Origin: Parvibaculaceae bacterium
Lineage (GTDB): Bacteria > Pseudomonadota > Alphaproteobacteria > Parvibaculales > Parvibaculaceae
DNA: 64,000 nucleotides
Direction of reading: 5' to 3'
NCBI GenBank assembly: GCA_019636015.1
Contig: JAHBYJ010000001.1
Coordinates: 186,001 to 250,000, forward strand
Shown: piece after piece, positions 26,834 to 36,918 of the stretch
How positions within the stretch are numbered: the first letter of the stretch is position 1
Layout of the letters: the number at the start of each line of letters is the position of its first letter
Program-made: the position numbers and the translations under genes
The notes under the pieces: generated by a model
Database searches by the model: none
Seen by the model: the letters and a program-made list of their open reading frames with translations, nothing else
What the model was told of the DNA's origin: nothing

Positions 26834-26896
26834 TTAACACCGTTCGGTAGGCTTGACCAGCATGTGCCTCTCCCTAAATAAACACTGTTAGGTAAC
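26834..26896. promoter_or_regulatory. Two operator-like boxes in the TetR/RND intergenic region
   Basis: TTAACACCGTTCGGTAGG (26834-26851) and TAAACACTGTTAGGTAAC (26879-26896) are similar 18-bp boxes 45 bp apart. The first contains the near-palindrome ACCG-TT-CGGT. They flank the divergent promoters, so one repressor could control both directions. Confidence 0.55.
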
Positions 26897-26911
26897 TGAG
26901 GAGGGTTGGGG

Positions 26912-28018
26912 ATGGCTGCTTCGCCGCGTCTGGTGTTGGCCGCAGTATTGGGCGCGGGTCTGCTCGCGGGCTGCGGCGAGGAAGCAAACGGAAAGGCGGC
27001 CGCGGAGGCGGAAAACGCCGTTCCGGTTCAGGTGGCCCTTGCCCGCCCTGCGCCCGAGGCCGGGGATGTGACGGCCTATGGCATCGTCCGCCCGGACCGC
27101 GAGGCGGTGCTCTCCTTCAAGATTTCCGGCCTTGTGAAATCCATTGCCGTCGACCGGGGCGACCTTGTCCGCAAGGGCGATGTGCTGGCCGAACTCGACC
27201 TGCGCGAGATCGCGGCCGAGTCGAGCCGCGCCGCCTCGGCCGTCGAAAAGGCGAAACGCGATGTGGAGCGGCTCCGCCCCCTCGCGGAAAAGGGCTTTGC
27301 GAGCCGCCAGACGATCCAGGACGCGGAGACGGCGCTCGATGTCGCAACGGCGGAGCGCGCCCGCGTCGAATTCAACCGCAGCCTGTCGCGCATCGTGGCG
27401 CCTGCCGACGGCGTGGTGCTGACGCGCCTTGCCGAGCCGAACGAGATCGTCAATCCGGGCGCGCCCATCCTCACCGTGAGCCAGGGCGGCGGCGGCTTCA
27501 TCATGAAAGCGGGCCTTGCCGACCGCGACGTGGCGCGCATCCGCATGGGCGCCCCGGCGCAGGTCACAATCGACGCCTTTCCCGGCGAGAGCTTCACCGG
27601 CACGGTGCGGCGCATCTCCGCGGCGAGCGAGATGCGGACCGGCACATTTGAAGTCGAGATTGAGCTTGCCGGCCTGCCGGAAGGCGCGGCGAGCGGCTTC
27701 ATCGGTCAGGCGCGGATCGAGCCCGCGCGCGCGGCGGAAAACGCCGCGAACCTCGCCATTCCCGCGACCGCCATTCTCGAGGGCCATGGCTCGAGCGCGA
27801 ATGTCTATGTCGTCGACGAGGAGAGCATGACGGTGCGCCCCGCGCGGGTGCAGGTGTCGCATCTCATGGGCGAGGACATCATCGTCACCGGCGGATTGAA
27901 GGAAGGCGACCGCGTGGTGAGCGCGGGCGCGCCCTATCTGCGGCCCGGCGCGAAGATCAAGGTCGTCACCGATCTCAAGGCGGCCCGCGCCGCCGCGCCG
28001 GAGACGGCGCAGCCATGA
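26912..28018 (+). CDS. RND efflux membrane fusion lipoprotein (HlyD/AcrA-like)
   Basis: 368 residues from the ATG at 26912 (GAGGAGGG just upstream). A lipoprotein signal ends in LLAGC (about 16-20), giving a periplasmic, membrane-anchored adaptor. A lipoyl half (FKISGLVKSIAVDRGDLVRKGD), a short coiled-coil hairpin (about 90-140) and the second lipoyl half (IVAPADGVVLTRLAEPNEIV) follow, then beta-barrel and membrane-proximal domains. It overlaps the transporter gene by ATGA. No outer-membrane channel gene is present, so a TolC encoded elsewhere must complete the pump. Confidence 0.92.
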   Translation: MAASPRLVLAAVLGAGLLAGCGEEANGKAAAEAENAVPVQVALARPAPEAGDVTAYGIVRPDREAVLSFKISGLVKSIAVDRGDLVRKGDVLAELDLREIAAESSRAASAVEKAKRDVERLRPLAEKGFASRQTIQDAETALDVATAERARVEFNRSLSRIVAPADGVVLTRLAEPNEIVNPGAPILTVSQGGGGFIMKAGLADRDVARIRMGAPAQVTIDAFPGESFTGTVRRISAASEMRTGTFEVEIELAGLPEGAASGFIGQARIEPARAAENAANLAIPATAILEGHGSSANVYVVDEESMTVRPARVQVSHLMGEDIIVTGGLKEGDRVVSAGAPYLRPGAKIKVVTDLKAARAAAPETAQP

Positions 28019-31000
28019 TCCTCAGCAATATTTCGGGCTTTGCCGTCCGCAACTGGCAATTCACGCTCGTCGTCTTCGCCATGCTGGCGGCGATCGGCTT
28101 CAACGCCTTCAACTCGATTCCCCGCGCCGAGGACCCGGAACTCAAGGGCCCCTTCGCCGTGGTCAATGTGGCACTGCCGGGCGCCGACCCCGCCGACATC
28201 GAAAAGCTCGTCATCCGCCCCATCGAGGATGTGGTGAACCGGCTCGACGATCTGAAGGAAATCAAGAGCCGCGCCGAGGACGGACTTGCCGTCATCCAGG
28301 TGGAGTTCGACTGGTCGACGGACCCGGACAAGAAATATGACGACGTGGTGCGCGAGATCAACGCGCTGAGGCCCACGCTTCCTTCCGGCATCCGCCGCCT
28401 CGACATCAGCAAGTTCCGCACATCGCTCACCAATATCGTGCAGGTCGCGCTCGTTTCGGAAACGGCGCCGAACCGCGTGCTCGAGGACCTTGCCGACGAC
28501 CTGACGGACGAGCTCTACCGCGTGCCCGGCGTGCGCGATGCCGAGGTCTGGGCGCTGCCGCAATCGGAAGTGCGCGTGGCGCTCGACTTCGGCCGCCTCG
28601 CCGCGATCGGCATTCCCGTGACGGCGGTCGCGAATGCCGTTGGCGCGAATGCCGCCGATGTGCCCGGCGGCCCGATCCATGCGGGCGCGCAGCGCTTCAA
28701 CCTCAAGACCGCAGGCGGCTATGACGATCTCGAACAGATCCGCGACACGGTGATCGGCAATTTCGACGGCAACATCGTGCGCGTCCGCGACGTGGCGGAA
28801 GTGTCCTGGGCGACGGAAGAGGCGACCTATCTCGGCTGGTACAATGGCGAGCGGGCGGCTTTCGTCACCGCGAACCAGAAGGAAGGCCAGAACGTCTTCA
28901 AGGTGCGCGACGGCATTTTCGAAGTGCTCGACGCTTTCGAGGAACGCCTGCCCGCCGATGTGCGCATGGAGCGCGCCTTCGACCAGTCGATCTCGGTCGC
29001 GAGCCGGCTGAACCGCCTCTATCTCGATTTCGCCATAGCGGTGAGCCTCGTGATGATCACGCTTCTGCCGCTCGGCCTTCGCGCGGCGGGCATCGTCATG
29101 GTGTCGATCCCGCTTTCGCTCGCCGTCGGCATCGCGCTGCTGAACGCGACGGGCTTTTCGCTCAACCAGCTTTCGATTGCCGGCCTCGTTCTCTCGCTCG
29201 GCCTTCTCGTCGACGATTCGATCGTGGTGGTCGAGAACATCGAACGGCATCTGCGCGAGGGAAAACGCCGCTACGAGGCGGCGATCGCGGCGACATCGCA
29301 GATATCGCTTGCCGTGGTCGGCTGCACCGCGGCGCTGATCCTCGCCTTCCTGCCGCTTCTCTTCCTGCCGGAGGGAGCGGGCAAGTTCACGCGCTCCCTG
29401 CCGGTCGCCGTACTCTTCACCGTCACGGCATCGCTCGGCATCGCGCTCACCATCATTCCCTTCCTTGCGAGCCGCCTTCTCAGCGACAAGGCGCATCCGG
29501 AAGGCAACATCTTCCTGCGCGTGGTGATGCGCGGCATCCATAAATTCTACCGGCCCCTGCTCCATGTCGCGCTGACCTGGCCGCGCAGCACCGTGATCGG
29601 CGCCATGGCGCTCTGCTTCGCGAGTTTCACGCTCATCCCGGTAATCGGCTTCAGCCTCTTCCCGCCGGCAGACAGCCGCCAGTTCGTGGTGCGCATCGAG
29701 ATGCCGCAGGGCATCGGCATCGAGGAAACCGCGAAGGCGCTCGACTATGTGACGGAGAAACTGCTGGAGCGCCCGGAGATCGAATGGGTGATGGGCAATG
29801 CCGGCCGCTCCAACCCGCAGATTTTCTACAACGAGAATGCGCGCGAGCAGCGCCCCAACAAGGCCGAAGCCTTCGTGCAGATGACGGAGTTCCACCGCGA
29901 GCGGACGCCGAAGCTGCATGACGAGCTGCGCGCCGAGTTCAACAAGTATCCGGGCGCGCAGATCGTGCTGCGCACCTTCCAGAACGGTCCGCCCATCGAG
30001 GCGCCGATCGCCGTCCGCATTTTCGGCACCGATCTCGACATTCTGAAGGAGCTGGCGGCGGAGGCGACGAGCGTCATCGAATCCGTCGAGGGAACGCGCG
30101 ACGTGGTGAACCCCGTCCGCCTCGACCGCACCGACTACAATCTCGGCATCGACACGCAGAAGGCGGGCCTTCTCGGTGTCGCACCGGGAGAAATCGACCG
30201 CACGGTCCGTCTGGCCATTGTCGGCGAGACGGTGGGCGCCTTCCGCGAGGCCGACGGCGACGAATTTCCCATCGTGACGCGGCTGCCGCTCGACCGGCAC
30301 CACCATATCGAGGCGCTGCAGGACATCTATGTACCGGCGGCGGGCGGCGCGGCGATACCGCTCAATCAGCTCTCGCAGCCGCGCCTCGAAACGGCGCCTG
30401 CCCGCATCGATCGCTTCGACCGGCAGCGCCTCACCACCGTTACCGCCTATACGCAGACGGGCTACAACACCGAGAAGGTGACGAACGAAGTCTTCGCCCG
30501 CCTCGCGGAACTGCCGCTGCCGCCCGGCTACCAGTTTGCGGCGGGCGGCGAGATCGAAGCGCGCCAGCGCGGCTTTGCGGGTCTCGGCAATGCCATCCTG
30601 ATCGCCATTTTCGGCATCATCGGCGTGCTCATTCTCGAATTCCGCGCCTTCCGCACCACGCTGGTCGTCGCGGGCGTGATCCCGCTCGGCATGGTGGGCG
30701 GCTTGCTCGGACTTCTCGTCTCCGGCTATTCGCTCTCCTTCACGGCGGTGATCGGCTTCATTGCGCTGATCGGCATCGAGATCAAGAGCTCGATCCTGCT
30801 GGTCGATTTCACGAACCAGCTGCGCCGCGAGGGCGTGGAACTGCGCGAGGCGGTGGAGCGGGCGGGTGAAATCCGCTTCCTGCCCGTGCTGCTCACCTCG
30901 CTCACCGCCATCGGCGGTTTGACGCCTCTCGCAATGCAGGGTTCCGGCCTCTATTCGCCGCTCGCCTTCGTGATCATCGGCGGCCTCATTTCCTCGACCG

Positions 31001-31113
31001 TGCTGTCGCGGCTCGTGACGCCTGCCATGTATTACCTGCTCGCTCCGCGGGAGATGGAAGAGAACCTCCCGGGACACGGCATGGACGGCGCGCTGGCGCG
31101 GCCGGCCGACTGA
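28015..31113 (+). CDS. RND efflux pump inner-membrane transporter
   Basis: 1032 residues, the usual RND length, with twelve predicted helices and two large periplasmic loops. The proton-relay aspartate pair in helix 4 is visible (LGLLVDDSIVVVENIERH), as are the N-terminal AEDPELKGPFAVVNV region and the C-terminal helix-10-12 block (GIEIKSSILLVDFTNQLR). The AEDPE start and short first helix resemble the metal/drug and lipid RND branch more than AcrB. It is an antiporter working with the upstream fusion protein; substrates are unknown. Confidence 0.93.
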   Translation: MILSNISGFAVRNWQFTLVVFAMLAAIGFNAFNSIPRAEDPELKGPFAVVNVALPGADPADIEKLVIRPIEDVVNRLDDLKEIKSRAEDGLAVIQVEFDWSTDPDKKYDDVVREINALRPTLPSGIRRLDISKFRTSLTNIVQVALVSETAPNRVLEDLADDLTDELYRVPGVRDAEVWALPQSEVRVALDFGRLAAIGIPVTAVANAVGANAADVPGGPIHAGAQRFNLKTAGGYDDLEQIRDTVIGNFDGNIVRVRDVAEVSWATEEATYLGWYNGERAAFVTANQKEGQNVFKVRDGIFEVLDAFEERLPADVRMERAFDQSISVASRLNRLYLDFAIAVSLVMITLLPLGLRAAGIVMVSIPLSLAVGIALLNATGFSLNQLSIAGLVLSLGLLVDDSIVVVENIERHLREGKRRYEAAIAATSQISLAVVGCTAALILAFLPLLFLPEGAGKFTRSLPVAVLFTVTASLGIALTIIPFLASRLLSDKAHPEGNIFLRVVMRGIHKFYRPLLHVALTWPRSTVIGAMALCFASFTLIPVIGFSLFPPADSRQFVVRIEMPQGIGIEETAKALDYVTEKLLERPEIEWVMGNAGRSNPQIFYNENAREQRPNKAEAFVQMTEFHRERTPKLHDELRAEFNKYPGAQIVLRTFQNGPPIEAPIAVRIFGTDLDILKELAAEATSVIESVEGTRDVVNPVRLDRTDYNLGIDTQKAGLLGVAPGEIDRTVRLAIVGETVGAFREADGDEFPIVTRLPLDRHHHIEALQDIYVPAAGGAAIPLNQLSQPRLETAPARIDRFDRQRLTTVTAYTQTGYNTEKVTNEVFARLAELPLPPGYQFAAGGEIEARQRGFAGLGNAILIAIFGIIGVLILEFRAFRTTLVVAGVIPLGMVGGLLGLLVSGYSLSFTAVIGFIALIGIEIKSSILLVDFTNQLRREGVELREAVERAGEIRFLPVLLTSLTAIGGLTPLAMQGSGLYSPLAFVIIGGLISSTVLSRLVTPAMYYLLAPREMEENLPGHGMDGALARPAD

Positions 31114-31164
31114 TCCTCCGGCCGCGCTTCAAGGCGGACTCCCTCATCCGCCGCGGCCAAAGAG

Positions 31165-31197
31165 AAAGGGCGGCTCCTCTTGCGAGGGCCGCCCTTT
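31165..31197. terminator. Bidirectional terminator after RND genes
   Basis: AAAGGGCGGC (31165-31174) pairs with GCCGCCCTTT (31188-31197) across a 13-nt loop. It is placed between two convergent transporter genes. Confidence 0.7.
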
Positions 31198-31219
31198 CGA
31201 TTTCGCATAGACTGCCGGA

Positions 31220-33577
31220 TCAGTGGCCGCGCATCACCGCGCGGGCTTCCTCTTCGGACAGCGGCTTGCGCTTAAGCGGCCAGAGATACTCGAAGACCGC
31301 GACCAGCGCCGGCAGCAGCGTCACCGCGCCCAGCATGTTCACGATGAACATGAAGGTGAGCAGGAGGCCCATGTCGGCCTGGAACTTCAGCGCCGAGAAG
31401 GCCCAGGTGCTGACGCCCACGGCGAGCGTGAGGCCGGTGAACATCGTCGCCGAACCCACGTCGTAAAGCGCCTGCAGATAGGCCTCATGCGGAGTCTTGC
31501 CCATGCGCATGTAGCGCTGCATGCGGTTGTACTCGTAGATGCCGTAGTCGACGCCGATACCGACGGCGATGGCAAGCACGGGCAGTGTCGAGATCTTGAG
31601 ACCCACGCCGAAGGCGGTGAGGAACCAGTCGCCGATGATCGTCGCGAGGATGAGCGGAAGCACGCAGCAAAGCGCGCCGCGCCACTCGCGATAGGTGATG
31701 ATCACCAGCGTCATGATGACCGCGTACACATAGAGCAGCATGGGCAGCTCGGACTTGTGCACGATCTCGTTCGTCGCCGCCACGATCGGCACGTTGCCCG
31801 TACCGATACGCATGTTGAGCCCGTCATAGGGATGCTCGGCGATATAGGTCTCGAGCTCGGCCCGGACGTGGTTCACGGTCTTGGCCTTGGTGTCGCGAAT
31901 GAAGATCGCGACGGCCGCCGTGGAGCAGTCCGTGTTCACGACGCCCGATGCGCTCGCAATGCTCGACGTCGCCTGGGCGAGCGCCGCGGAATTGCGAGGC
32001 AGGTTGCGCCACTTCGGATTGCCTTCCTGCCACATGCTGTTGATCGCACGGGCAAGAACCGGAAGGCTGATGACCGACTGCACGCCATCGACGTTGCGCA
32101 TGTACCAGCTCATCTTTTCGAGATGGTGCATCTTGCCGTAGTCGATGCAGACCACGCCGTCGGATTCGACGATGACGGTCAGCACGTTGAGGCCGAGCGC
32201 AAAATTTTCCGCGATGTAGCGGCTGTCCTGGTTGTAGCGGGCATCGGGCCAGAGTTCGCCGGCACCCGCATGCACGTCGCCGATCTGCTTGTCGCGGGCC
32301 TCATAGAGACCGACCATCGCGATGATGAAGCAGAGGCCGACGAAGGGGAACGCGATCTTCGGCGTGGCGATCTTCGAGAGCGCCGGCCAGAGCTTCGCGC
32401 GCGTTTCCATCGCACGGCGCACCTTCGCACCGTATTCCTCTTCCGGCGGCGCGATATAGGACACCAGAAGCGGCAGCATGATGAGGTTCGAGATGATCTT
32501 GAAGCCAAGACCGATCGAAGCGGTGATCGCGAGTTCCTGGATCATGCCGATCGGAATGATGTAGAGCGTCGCGAAGCCTGCAAGCGTCGTCAGAAGCGCG
32601 ACGACGCCGGGACGGAACAGGAAGGTGAAGGTCGCGCGGGCGGAAGCCATCTTGTCGAGGCCCGCCGCCATTTCGGCGCCCACCATGTTGATCTGCTGCA
32701 CGCCATGGCTGACGCCGATGGCGAACACGAGGAACGGCACCAGCACGCCGAGCGGGTCGAGACCGAAGCCCAGAATGTGGAGCAGGCCGAACTGCCAGAC
32801 GAGCGAGCAGAGCGAGGCACCAACCGTGACCGCCGTGAGAATCCACGAGCGGCAGTAGAGCCACATGGCAAAGCAGGTAAGCAGGAAGGCGATGGAGAAG
32901 AACATCACCACCGAGCGCGCGCCGTCTGCGATGTCGCCCGTGAGTTTGGCGAAGCCGACGATCTTCACGTCCGTCGTTTCCGAGACGTATTTGTCGCGGA
33001 GGTCTGTTTCGAGCTTCCGCGCGACTTCGAAATAGTCCAGACGCTGCTGCGTCTCGGGATTGAAGTCGAGAAGCTCGGCGCGAATCATCGCACCCTGGAA
33101 ATCGGTCGAGACGAGGCGGCCGACGAGATCGGCGCGCAGCGTGTTCTGGAGGACCGTATTGATGTCTTCGTCGGTGCCCGAGAAGTTCGCCGGGATCACG
33201 TCGCCCGCTTCAAGGCCTTCTTCCGTCACCGCGATGAAGCGGGTGTTCGGCGTCCAGAGCGACGTCACCGTGTGACGCGCAACGCCCGGAATGTAGAAGA
33301 GGTCCTGCGTGATGTCGTTCAGCTTGTAGAGGAAGTCGCGATCGAAGATGTCGCCTTCCTTGTTCTCGAGAACGACGAGAATGCGGTTACCGCCGCCAAA
33401 GCTTTCGGAATATTCGAAGAAGGTTTCGATATAGGGATGCCCGATCGGGAGCATCTTCGTGAAACCGGCGTCCATGCGAAGCTGCGACGCGGAAATGCCC
33501 ATGACGACCGTGAAGATCGCAAGCAGCACCAGAATCGGCGCACGCAGGCCAAAGACGATATTTTCAATACGCTGCAA
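31220..33577 (-). CDS. MMPL/RND-superfamily exporter (COG1033)
   Basis: 785 residues, with two repeats of one helix, a periplasmic domain and five helices. The N-terminus (IENIVFGLRAPILVLLAIF), the GIGVDYGIYEYNRM helix block (about 670-685) and the first-half FAIGVSHGVQQINM equivalent are typical of the family, whose members move lipids or hydrophobic compounds. Periplasmic cysteines (VVCIDYGK, NTDCSTA) could form a disulfide. There is no partner adaptor, which is normal for this branch. The substrate is unknown; hydrocarbon or lipid traffic would fit the organism but is not shown. Confidence 0.88.
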   Translation of the reverse strand: MQRIENIVFGLRAPILVLLAIFTVVMGISASQLRMDAGFTKMLPIGHPYIETFFEYSESFGGGNRILVVLENKEGDIFDRDFLYKLNDITQDLFYIPGVARHTVTSLWTPNTRFIAVTEEGLEAGDVIPANFSGTDEDINTVLQNTLRADLVGRLVSTDFQGAMIRAELLDFNPETQQRLDYFEVARKLETDLRDKYVSETTDVKIVGFAKLTGDIADGARSVVMFFSIAFLLTCFAMWLYCRSWILTAVTVGASLCSLVWQFGLLHILGFGLDPLGVLVPFLVFAIGVSHGVQQINMVGAEMAAGLDKMASARATFTFLFRPGVVALLTTLAGFATLYIIPIGMIQELAITASIGLGFKIISNLIMLPLLVSYIAPPEEEYGAKVRRAMETRAKLWPALSKIATPKIAFPFVGLCFIIAMVGLYEARDKQIGDVHAGAGELWPDARYNQDSRYIAENFALGLNVLTVIVESDGVVCIDYGKMHHLEKMSWYMRNVDGVQSVISLPVLARAINSMWQEGNPKWRNLPRNSAALAQATSSIASASGVVNTDCSTAAVAIFIRDTKAKTVNHVRAELETYIAEHPYDGLNMRIGTGNVPIVAATNEIVHKSELPMLLYVYAVIMTLVIITYREWRGALCCVLPLILATIIGDWFLTAFGVGLKISTLPVLAIAVGIGVDYGIYEYNRMQRYMRMGKTPHEAYLQALYDVGSATMFTGLTLAVGVSTWAFSALKFQADMGLLLTFMFIVNMLGAVTLLPALVAVFEYLWPLKRKPLSEEEARAVMRGH

Positions 33578-34252
33578 AATAACCTCCCCGTGGGATCGGC
33601 ATCCGTTTGCAAGCCGGATGCGTCGAAGGCTTTGTGGTACGGCGAGAGCTTCAGCTCTTCTCTGTTATCCATGTCCCGGCGGAACGGCCGTGTGAAATCG
33701 TTCCATCCGGTCGGTGCGGCGGGCGAAGCGTGCACCACATGCTGCCCGGCATTCGGTTTGACGATCGCAACAGGACTGTCGCTCATCGCCTTCCGTATGC
33801 CTGCTCGCAGGCCGGGGCGGAATAGCGGCTTTCAGTGAATTTCGCAATCGTGCCACCCCGTCGGGCGGTTTCAATTATCACGACATGCAGGTTTGGCACA
33901 GTCTTATTGTGCCTTTGAAAACGGGGAGAACCTCCGCTCGCGGCGGGAAAACATCGAATCTGCATCTATCCATCGCCGGCCCACTCCTCGCGCCGGCCGC
34001 GTTCAATTCCTCTTCTTGGTTAATGCGGTGCGACACTCCGTAGTGGTCATGACCGCGCGCCCCGACCGCGAAACCGGGAGCGGCCCATGCCCCCTCTGTG
34101 ACAATTTGCAGCGCGGCAAGCTGGCCGATTCCCGGAAAACCGTACACATGCTATGGTTTTAGGGCTGGGTTGCAGGGGGCATCCGCGGGGCTGAGTCGCG
34201 CCGCGAAACCCGTTCTCCCGGCTTGAGGCAACACAAGCAAGGACATCGGGAC
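33578..34252. other. 675-bp divergent spacer before the cbb3 operon
   Basis: No convincing gene. The minus strand has one open stretch starting at 33786 that reads for about 65 codons with reasonable composition before running out of frame into the MMPL gene; it is discussed as a finding. A TGCTATGGT extended -10-like element lies near 34149, just upstream of ccoN. No good Fnr/FixK box (TTGAT-N4-ATCAA) was found. Confidence 0.5.
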
Positions 34253-35947
34253 ATGGCGATTTCAACCGCGCCCGGCACGGCCACCCCTCCCGGCATCATG
34301 ACCTCCTCGGCCTGGGCCGTTCTGGTCTCCCTGGTCGCCGGAGCATTTCTCTTCATCGCCATCGCAGCCAATGCGCAGGACGCCCCCATGGCGGTCCACT
34401 CATGGCTCTTCGCCTTTGCATTCCTTGCAGGCGTCATGCTGATCGGCCAAAGGCACATGACCGTCTCGGAGGCCCTGGCGCATAACCGCCCGCTTGCCGA
34501 TGACGGCACGGGCTATGCCGACGGCGTGGTCAAGGCAGGCGCCATCGCCACCCTGTTCTGGGGCGTGGCGGGCTTCCTCGTAGGCGTCGTGATCGCCTTC
34601 CAGCTGGCCTTTCCGGCGCTCAACTTCGACACGGATTTCCTGAATTTCGGCCGTCTCCGCCCCCTTCACACTTCGGCGGTGATCTTCGCCTTCGGCGGCA
34701 ATGCGCTGATCGCGACCTCCTTCTATGTGGTCCAGCGCACCTCGCGCGCGAGGCTTGCGGGCGACATCGCCCCCTGGTTCGTCTTCTGGGGCTACCAGCT
34801 CTTCATCGTGATCGCCGCCACCGGCTATCTGATGGGCGTTACCCAGTCGAAGGAATATGCCGAGCCCGAATGGTACGCCGATATCTGGCTCACCATCGTC
34901 TGGGTCGTTTACCTGCTGGTCTTCCTCGCCACGCTCGCCAAGCGCAAGGAACCGCATATCTATGTGGCGAACTGGTTCTACCTCGCCTTCATCGTCACCA
35001 TCGCGATGCTGCATATCGGCAACAATCTCGCGATCCCCGAGACGCTGACCTCGTCCAAGAGCTACGCGCTTTTCCCGGGCGTGCAGGACGCGCTGATCCA
35101 GTGGTGGTACGGCCACAATGCGGTGGGCTTCTTCCTCACCGCCGGCTTCCTCGGCATGATGTATTACTTCGTGCCGAAGCGCGCCGAACGGCCGGTCTAT
35201 TCCTACCGGCTCTCCATCGTGCATTTCTGGTCGCTGATCTTCATTTACATCTGGGCAGGCCCGCACCATCTGCACTTCACGGCGCTGCCCGACTGGGCAC
35301 AGACGCTCGGCATGACCTTCTCGATCATGCTGTGGATGCCTTCCTGGGGCGGCATGATCAATGGCCTCATGACGCTGTCGGGCGCCTGGGACAAGCTGCG
35401 CACGGACCCCGTGATCCGCATGCTCGTCGTCTCCGTCGCTTTCTACGGCATGTCGACCTTCGAAGGCCCGGTCATGTCGATCAAGGCAGTGAACTCGCTC
35501 TCGCATTACACGGACTGGACCATCGGCCACGTGCATTCGGGCGCGCTCGGCTGGGTCGGCTTCATCTCCTTCGGCGCCGTCTATTGCCTCATCCCCTGGC
35601 TCTGGAAGCGCGAACGGCTCTATTCGCTCGCGCTGGTGAGCTGGCACTTCTGGATCGCGACCATCGGCATCGTTCTCTACATCACGGCGATGTGGGTGTC
35701 GGGCATCCTGCAGGGCCTGATGTGGCGCGCCTATGACGCGCAGGGCTTCCTCGAATATTCCTTCGCGGAAACCGTCGCGGCGATGCATCCCTTCTATGTC
35801 ATCCGCGCCTTGGGCGGGCTCCTGTTCCTCGCCGGTGCGCTCATCATGGTCTACAACTGCTGGATGACCATCAAGGGCCGCTACCGCGAAAGCGAGCCCC
35901 TGTCTGTTCCGGCGCCTGCGCGCGCAGCAGCGCAACCCGCCGAGTGA
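34253..35947 (+). CDS. ccoN: Cytochrome cbb3 oxidase subunit I (CcoN)
   Basis: 564 residues from the ATG at 34253. This is the catalytic heme-copper subunit of the high-affinity terminal oxidase. Metal ligands are visible: H139 (RPLHTSAV), H288 (WYGHNAVGF), H338 and H339 ([12 protein letters not shown]), and H426/H428 ([11 protein letters not shown]). About 12-14 helices. An N-terminal stretch of some 90 residues adds two helices before the core. It is first in a ccoNOQP operon; the ccoO start follows after 11 bp. Low-oxygen control by an Fnr/FixK protein is expected, but no clear box is visible. Confidence 0.97.
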   Translation: MAISTAPGTATPPGIMTSSAWAVLVSLVAGAFLFIAIAANAQDAPMAVHSWLFAFAFLAGVMLIGQRHMTVSEALAHNRPLADDGTGYADGVVKAGAIATLFWGVAGFLVGVVIAFQLAFPALNFDTDFLNFGRLRPLHTSAVIFAFGGNALIATSFYVVQRTSRARLAGDIAPWFVFWGYQLFIVIAATGYLMGVTQSKEYAEPEWYADIWLTIVWVVYLLVFLATLAKRKEPHIYVANWFYLAFIVTIAMLHIGNNLAIPETLTSSKSYALFPGVQDALIQWWYGHNAVGFFLTAGFLGMMYYFVPKRAERPVYSYRLSIVHFWSLIFIYIWAGPHHLHFTALPDWAQTLGMTFSIMLWMPSWGGMINGLMTLSGAWDKLRTDPVIRMLVVSVAFYGMSTFEGPVMSIKAVNSLSHYTDWTIGHVHSGALGWVGFISFGAVYCLIPWLWKRERLYSLALVSWHFWIATIGIVLYITAMWVSGILQGLMWRAYDAQGFLEYSFAETVAAMHPFYVIRALGGLLFLAGALIMVYNCWMTIKGRYRESEPLSVPAPARAAAQPAE

Positions 35948-35958
35948 GGAGCAAGGTC

Positions 35959-36690
35959 ATGTCCAAAAGATTTTCCCATGAAAAGATCGAGAAGAACTCG
36001 ATCCTGCTCCTCGTCCTCACGCTGGTGACGGTGGCGATCGGCGGTCTCGTCGAAATCGTGCCGACCTTCCTCATCAAGAGCACGATCGAGGACGTGAAGG
36101 GCGTGCGCCCCTACAGCCCGCTCGAGCTTGCCGGACGTAACATCTATCTGCGCGAAGGCTGCTACAACTGCCACAGCCAGATGATCCGTTCGCTGCGCTC
36201 GGAAGTGGAACGCTATGGCCATTATTCGCTGGCGGCGGAAAGCAAGTACGACCACCCCTTCCAGTGGGGCTCGAAGCGCACCGGGCCGGACCTTGCCCGC
36301 GTCGGCGGCAAATATTCCGACGAGTGGCACCGCCTGCACATGGCCGATCCGCGCGCCGTGGTGCCGGAATCGGTGATGCCGGGCTATCCCTTCCTTGCGA
36401 AGCGCCCGCTCGACTACCGCAATATCGAGAACGGCTTGCGCGCGCTGGCAGTCGCCGGTGTGCCCTATTCGGAAGAAGCCATCGCCAATGCAAGGGCGGA
36501 CCTTCTGGCGCAGGCGACGCCCGATGCGGATACGGACGGGCTGATGCAGCGCTATCCGAAAGCGCAGGCGCGCGACTTCGACGGCAATCCGAAGATGATT
36601 TCGGAGCTCGACGCCCTCATCGCCTACATGCAGATGCTCGGAACGCTGGTGGATTTCAGCGCCTATGAGCATGCCGACCTGCAGCAATAG
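35959..36690 (+). CDS. ccoO: Cytochrome cbb3 oxidase subunit II (CcoO), monoheme c
   Basis: 243 residues from the ATG at 35959, with GAGGAGCAAGG upstream. One N-terminal membrane anchor (about 13-35) is followed by a periplasmic cytochrome c domain with heme motif C68-YN-C71-H72 and a later methionine ligand region (VMPGYPFL). It takes electrons from CcoP and passes them to CcoN. The GPDLARVGG and [12 protein letters not shown] segments are family-typical. Confidence 0.96.
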   Translation: MSKRFSHEKIEKNSILLLVLTLVTVAIGGLVEIVPTFLIKSTIEDVKGVRPYSPLELAGRNIYLREGCYNCHSQMIRSLRSEVERYGHYSLAAESKYDHPFQWGSKRTGPDLARVGGKYSDEWHRLHMADPRAVVPESVMPGYPFLAKRPLDYRNIENGLRALAVAGVPYSEEAIANARADLLAQATPDADTDGLMQRYPKAQARDFDGNPKMISELDALIAYMQMLGTLVDFSAYEHADLQQ

Positions 36691-36699
36691 GAGCCGACA

Positions 36700-36918
36700 G
36701 TGGAAGACGCAACGACCTATGACGTGGTGAGAACCTGGTTCGGCACGGGCGGACTGATCCTCCTCGTGGTGCTTTTCGGGATCATCCTCGTCTATGCGCT
36801 GCGCCCCTCGAACAAGCAGAAATTCGACCGTATGGCCCGGCTGCCCCTGAAGGACGATGAGCCTGCAGAGAACGGCAAGCCGGAGGCCGGCAAGAAGGAC
36901 ACGGAGAGCGGAGAATGA
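36700..36918 (+). CDS. ccoQ: Cytochrome cbb3 oxidase subunit CcoQ
   Basis: 72 residues, GTG start. A single helix (about 15-34) is followed by a charged tail (LPLKDDEP...). The FDRMARLPLKDDE region is the usual CcoQ signature. It stabilises the oxidase complex. Its stop overlaps the ccoP start by ATGA. Confidence 0.9.
   Translation: MEDATTYDVVRTWFGTGGLILLVVLFGIILVYALRPSNKQKFDRMARLPLKDDEPAENGKPEAGKKDTESGE

Noticed and set aside
27934-31077. A 1047-codon open frame on the minus strand, opposite the RND pump
   Set aside because: It is an antisense shadow of the RND and fusion-protein genes caused by GC-rich third positions; the protein is full of Arg/His/Ala/Asp with no domain, and the sense frame has complete RND motifs.
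31223-33838. An 871-codon plus-strand frame opposite the MMPL exporter
   Set aside because: Antisense shadow; the minus-strand gene has clear transmembrane and family patterns.
34223-34236. TTGAGGCAACACAA as a possible Fnr/FixK box for ccoN
   Set aside because: Only 7 of 10 consensus bases match and it lies in the last 30 bp before the start codon, too close to the ribosome site to be a normal activator site.
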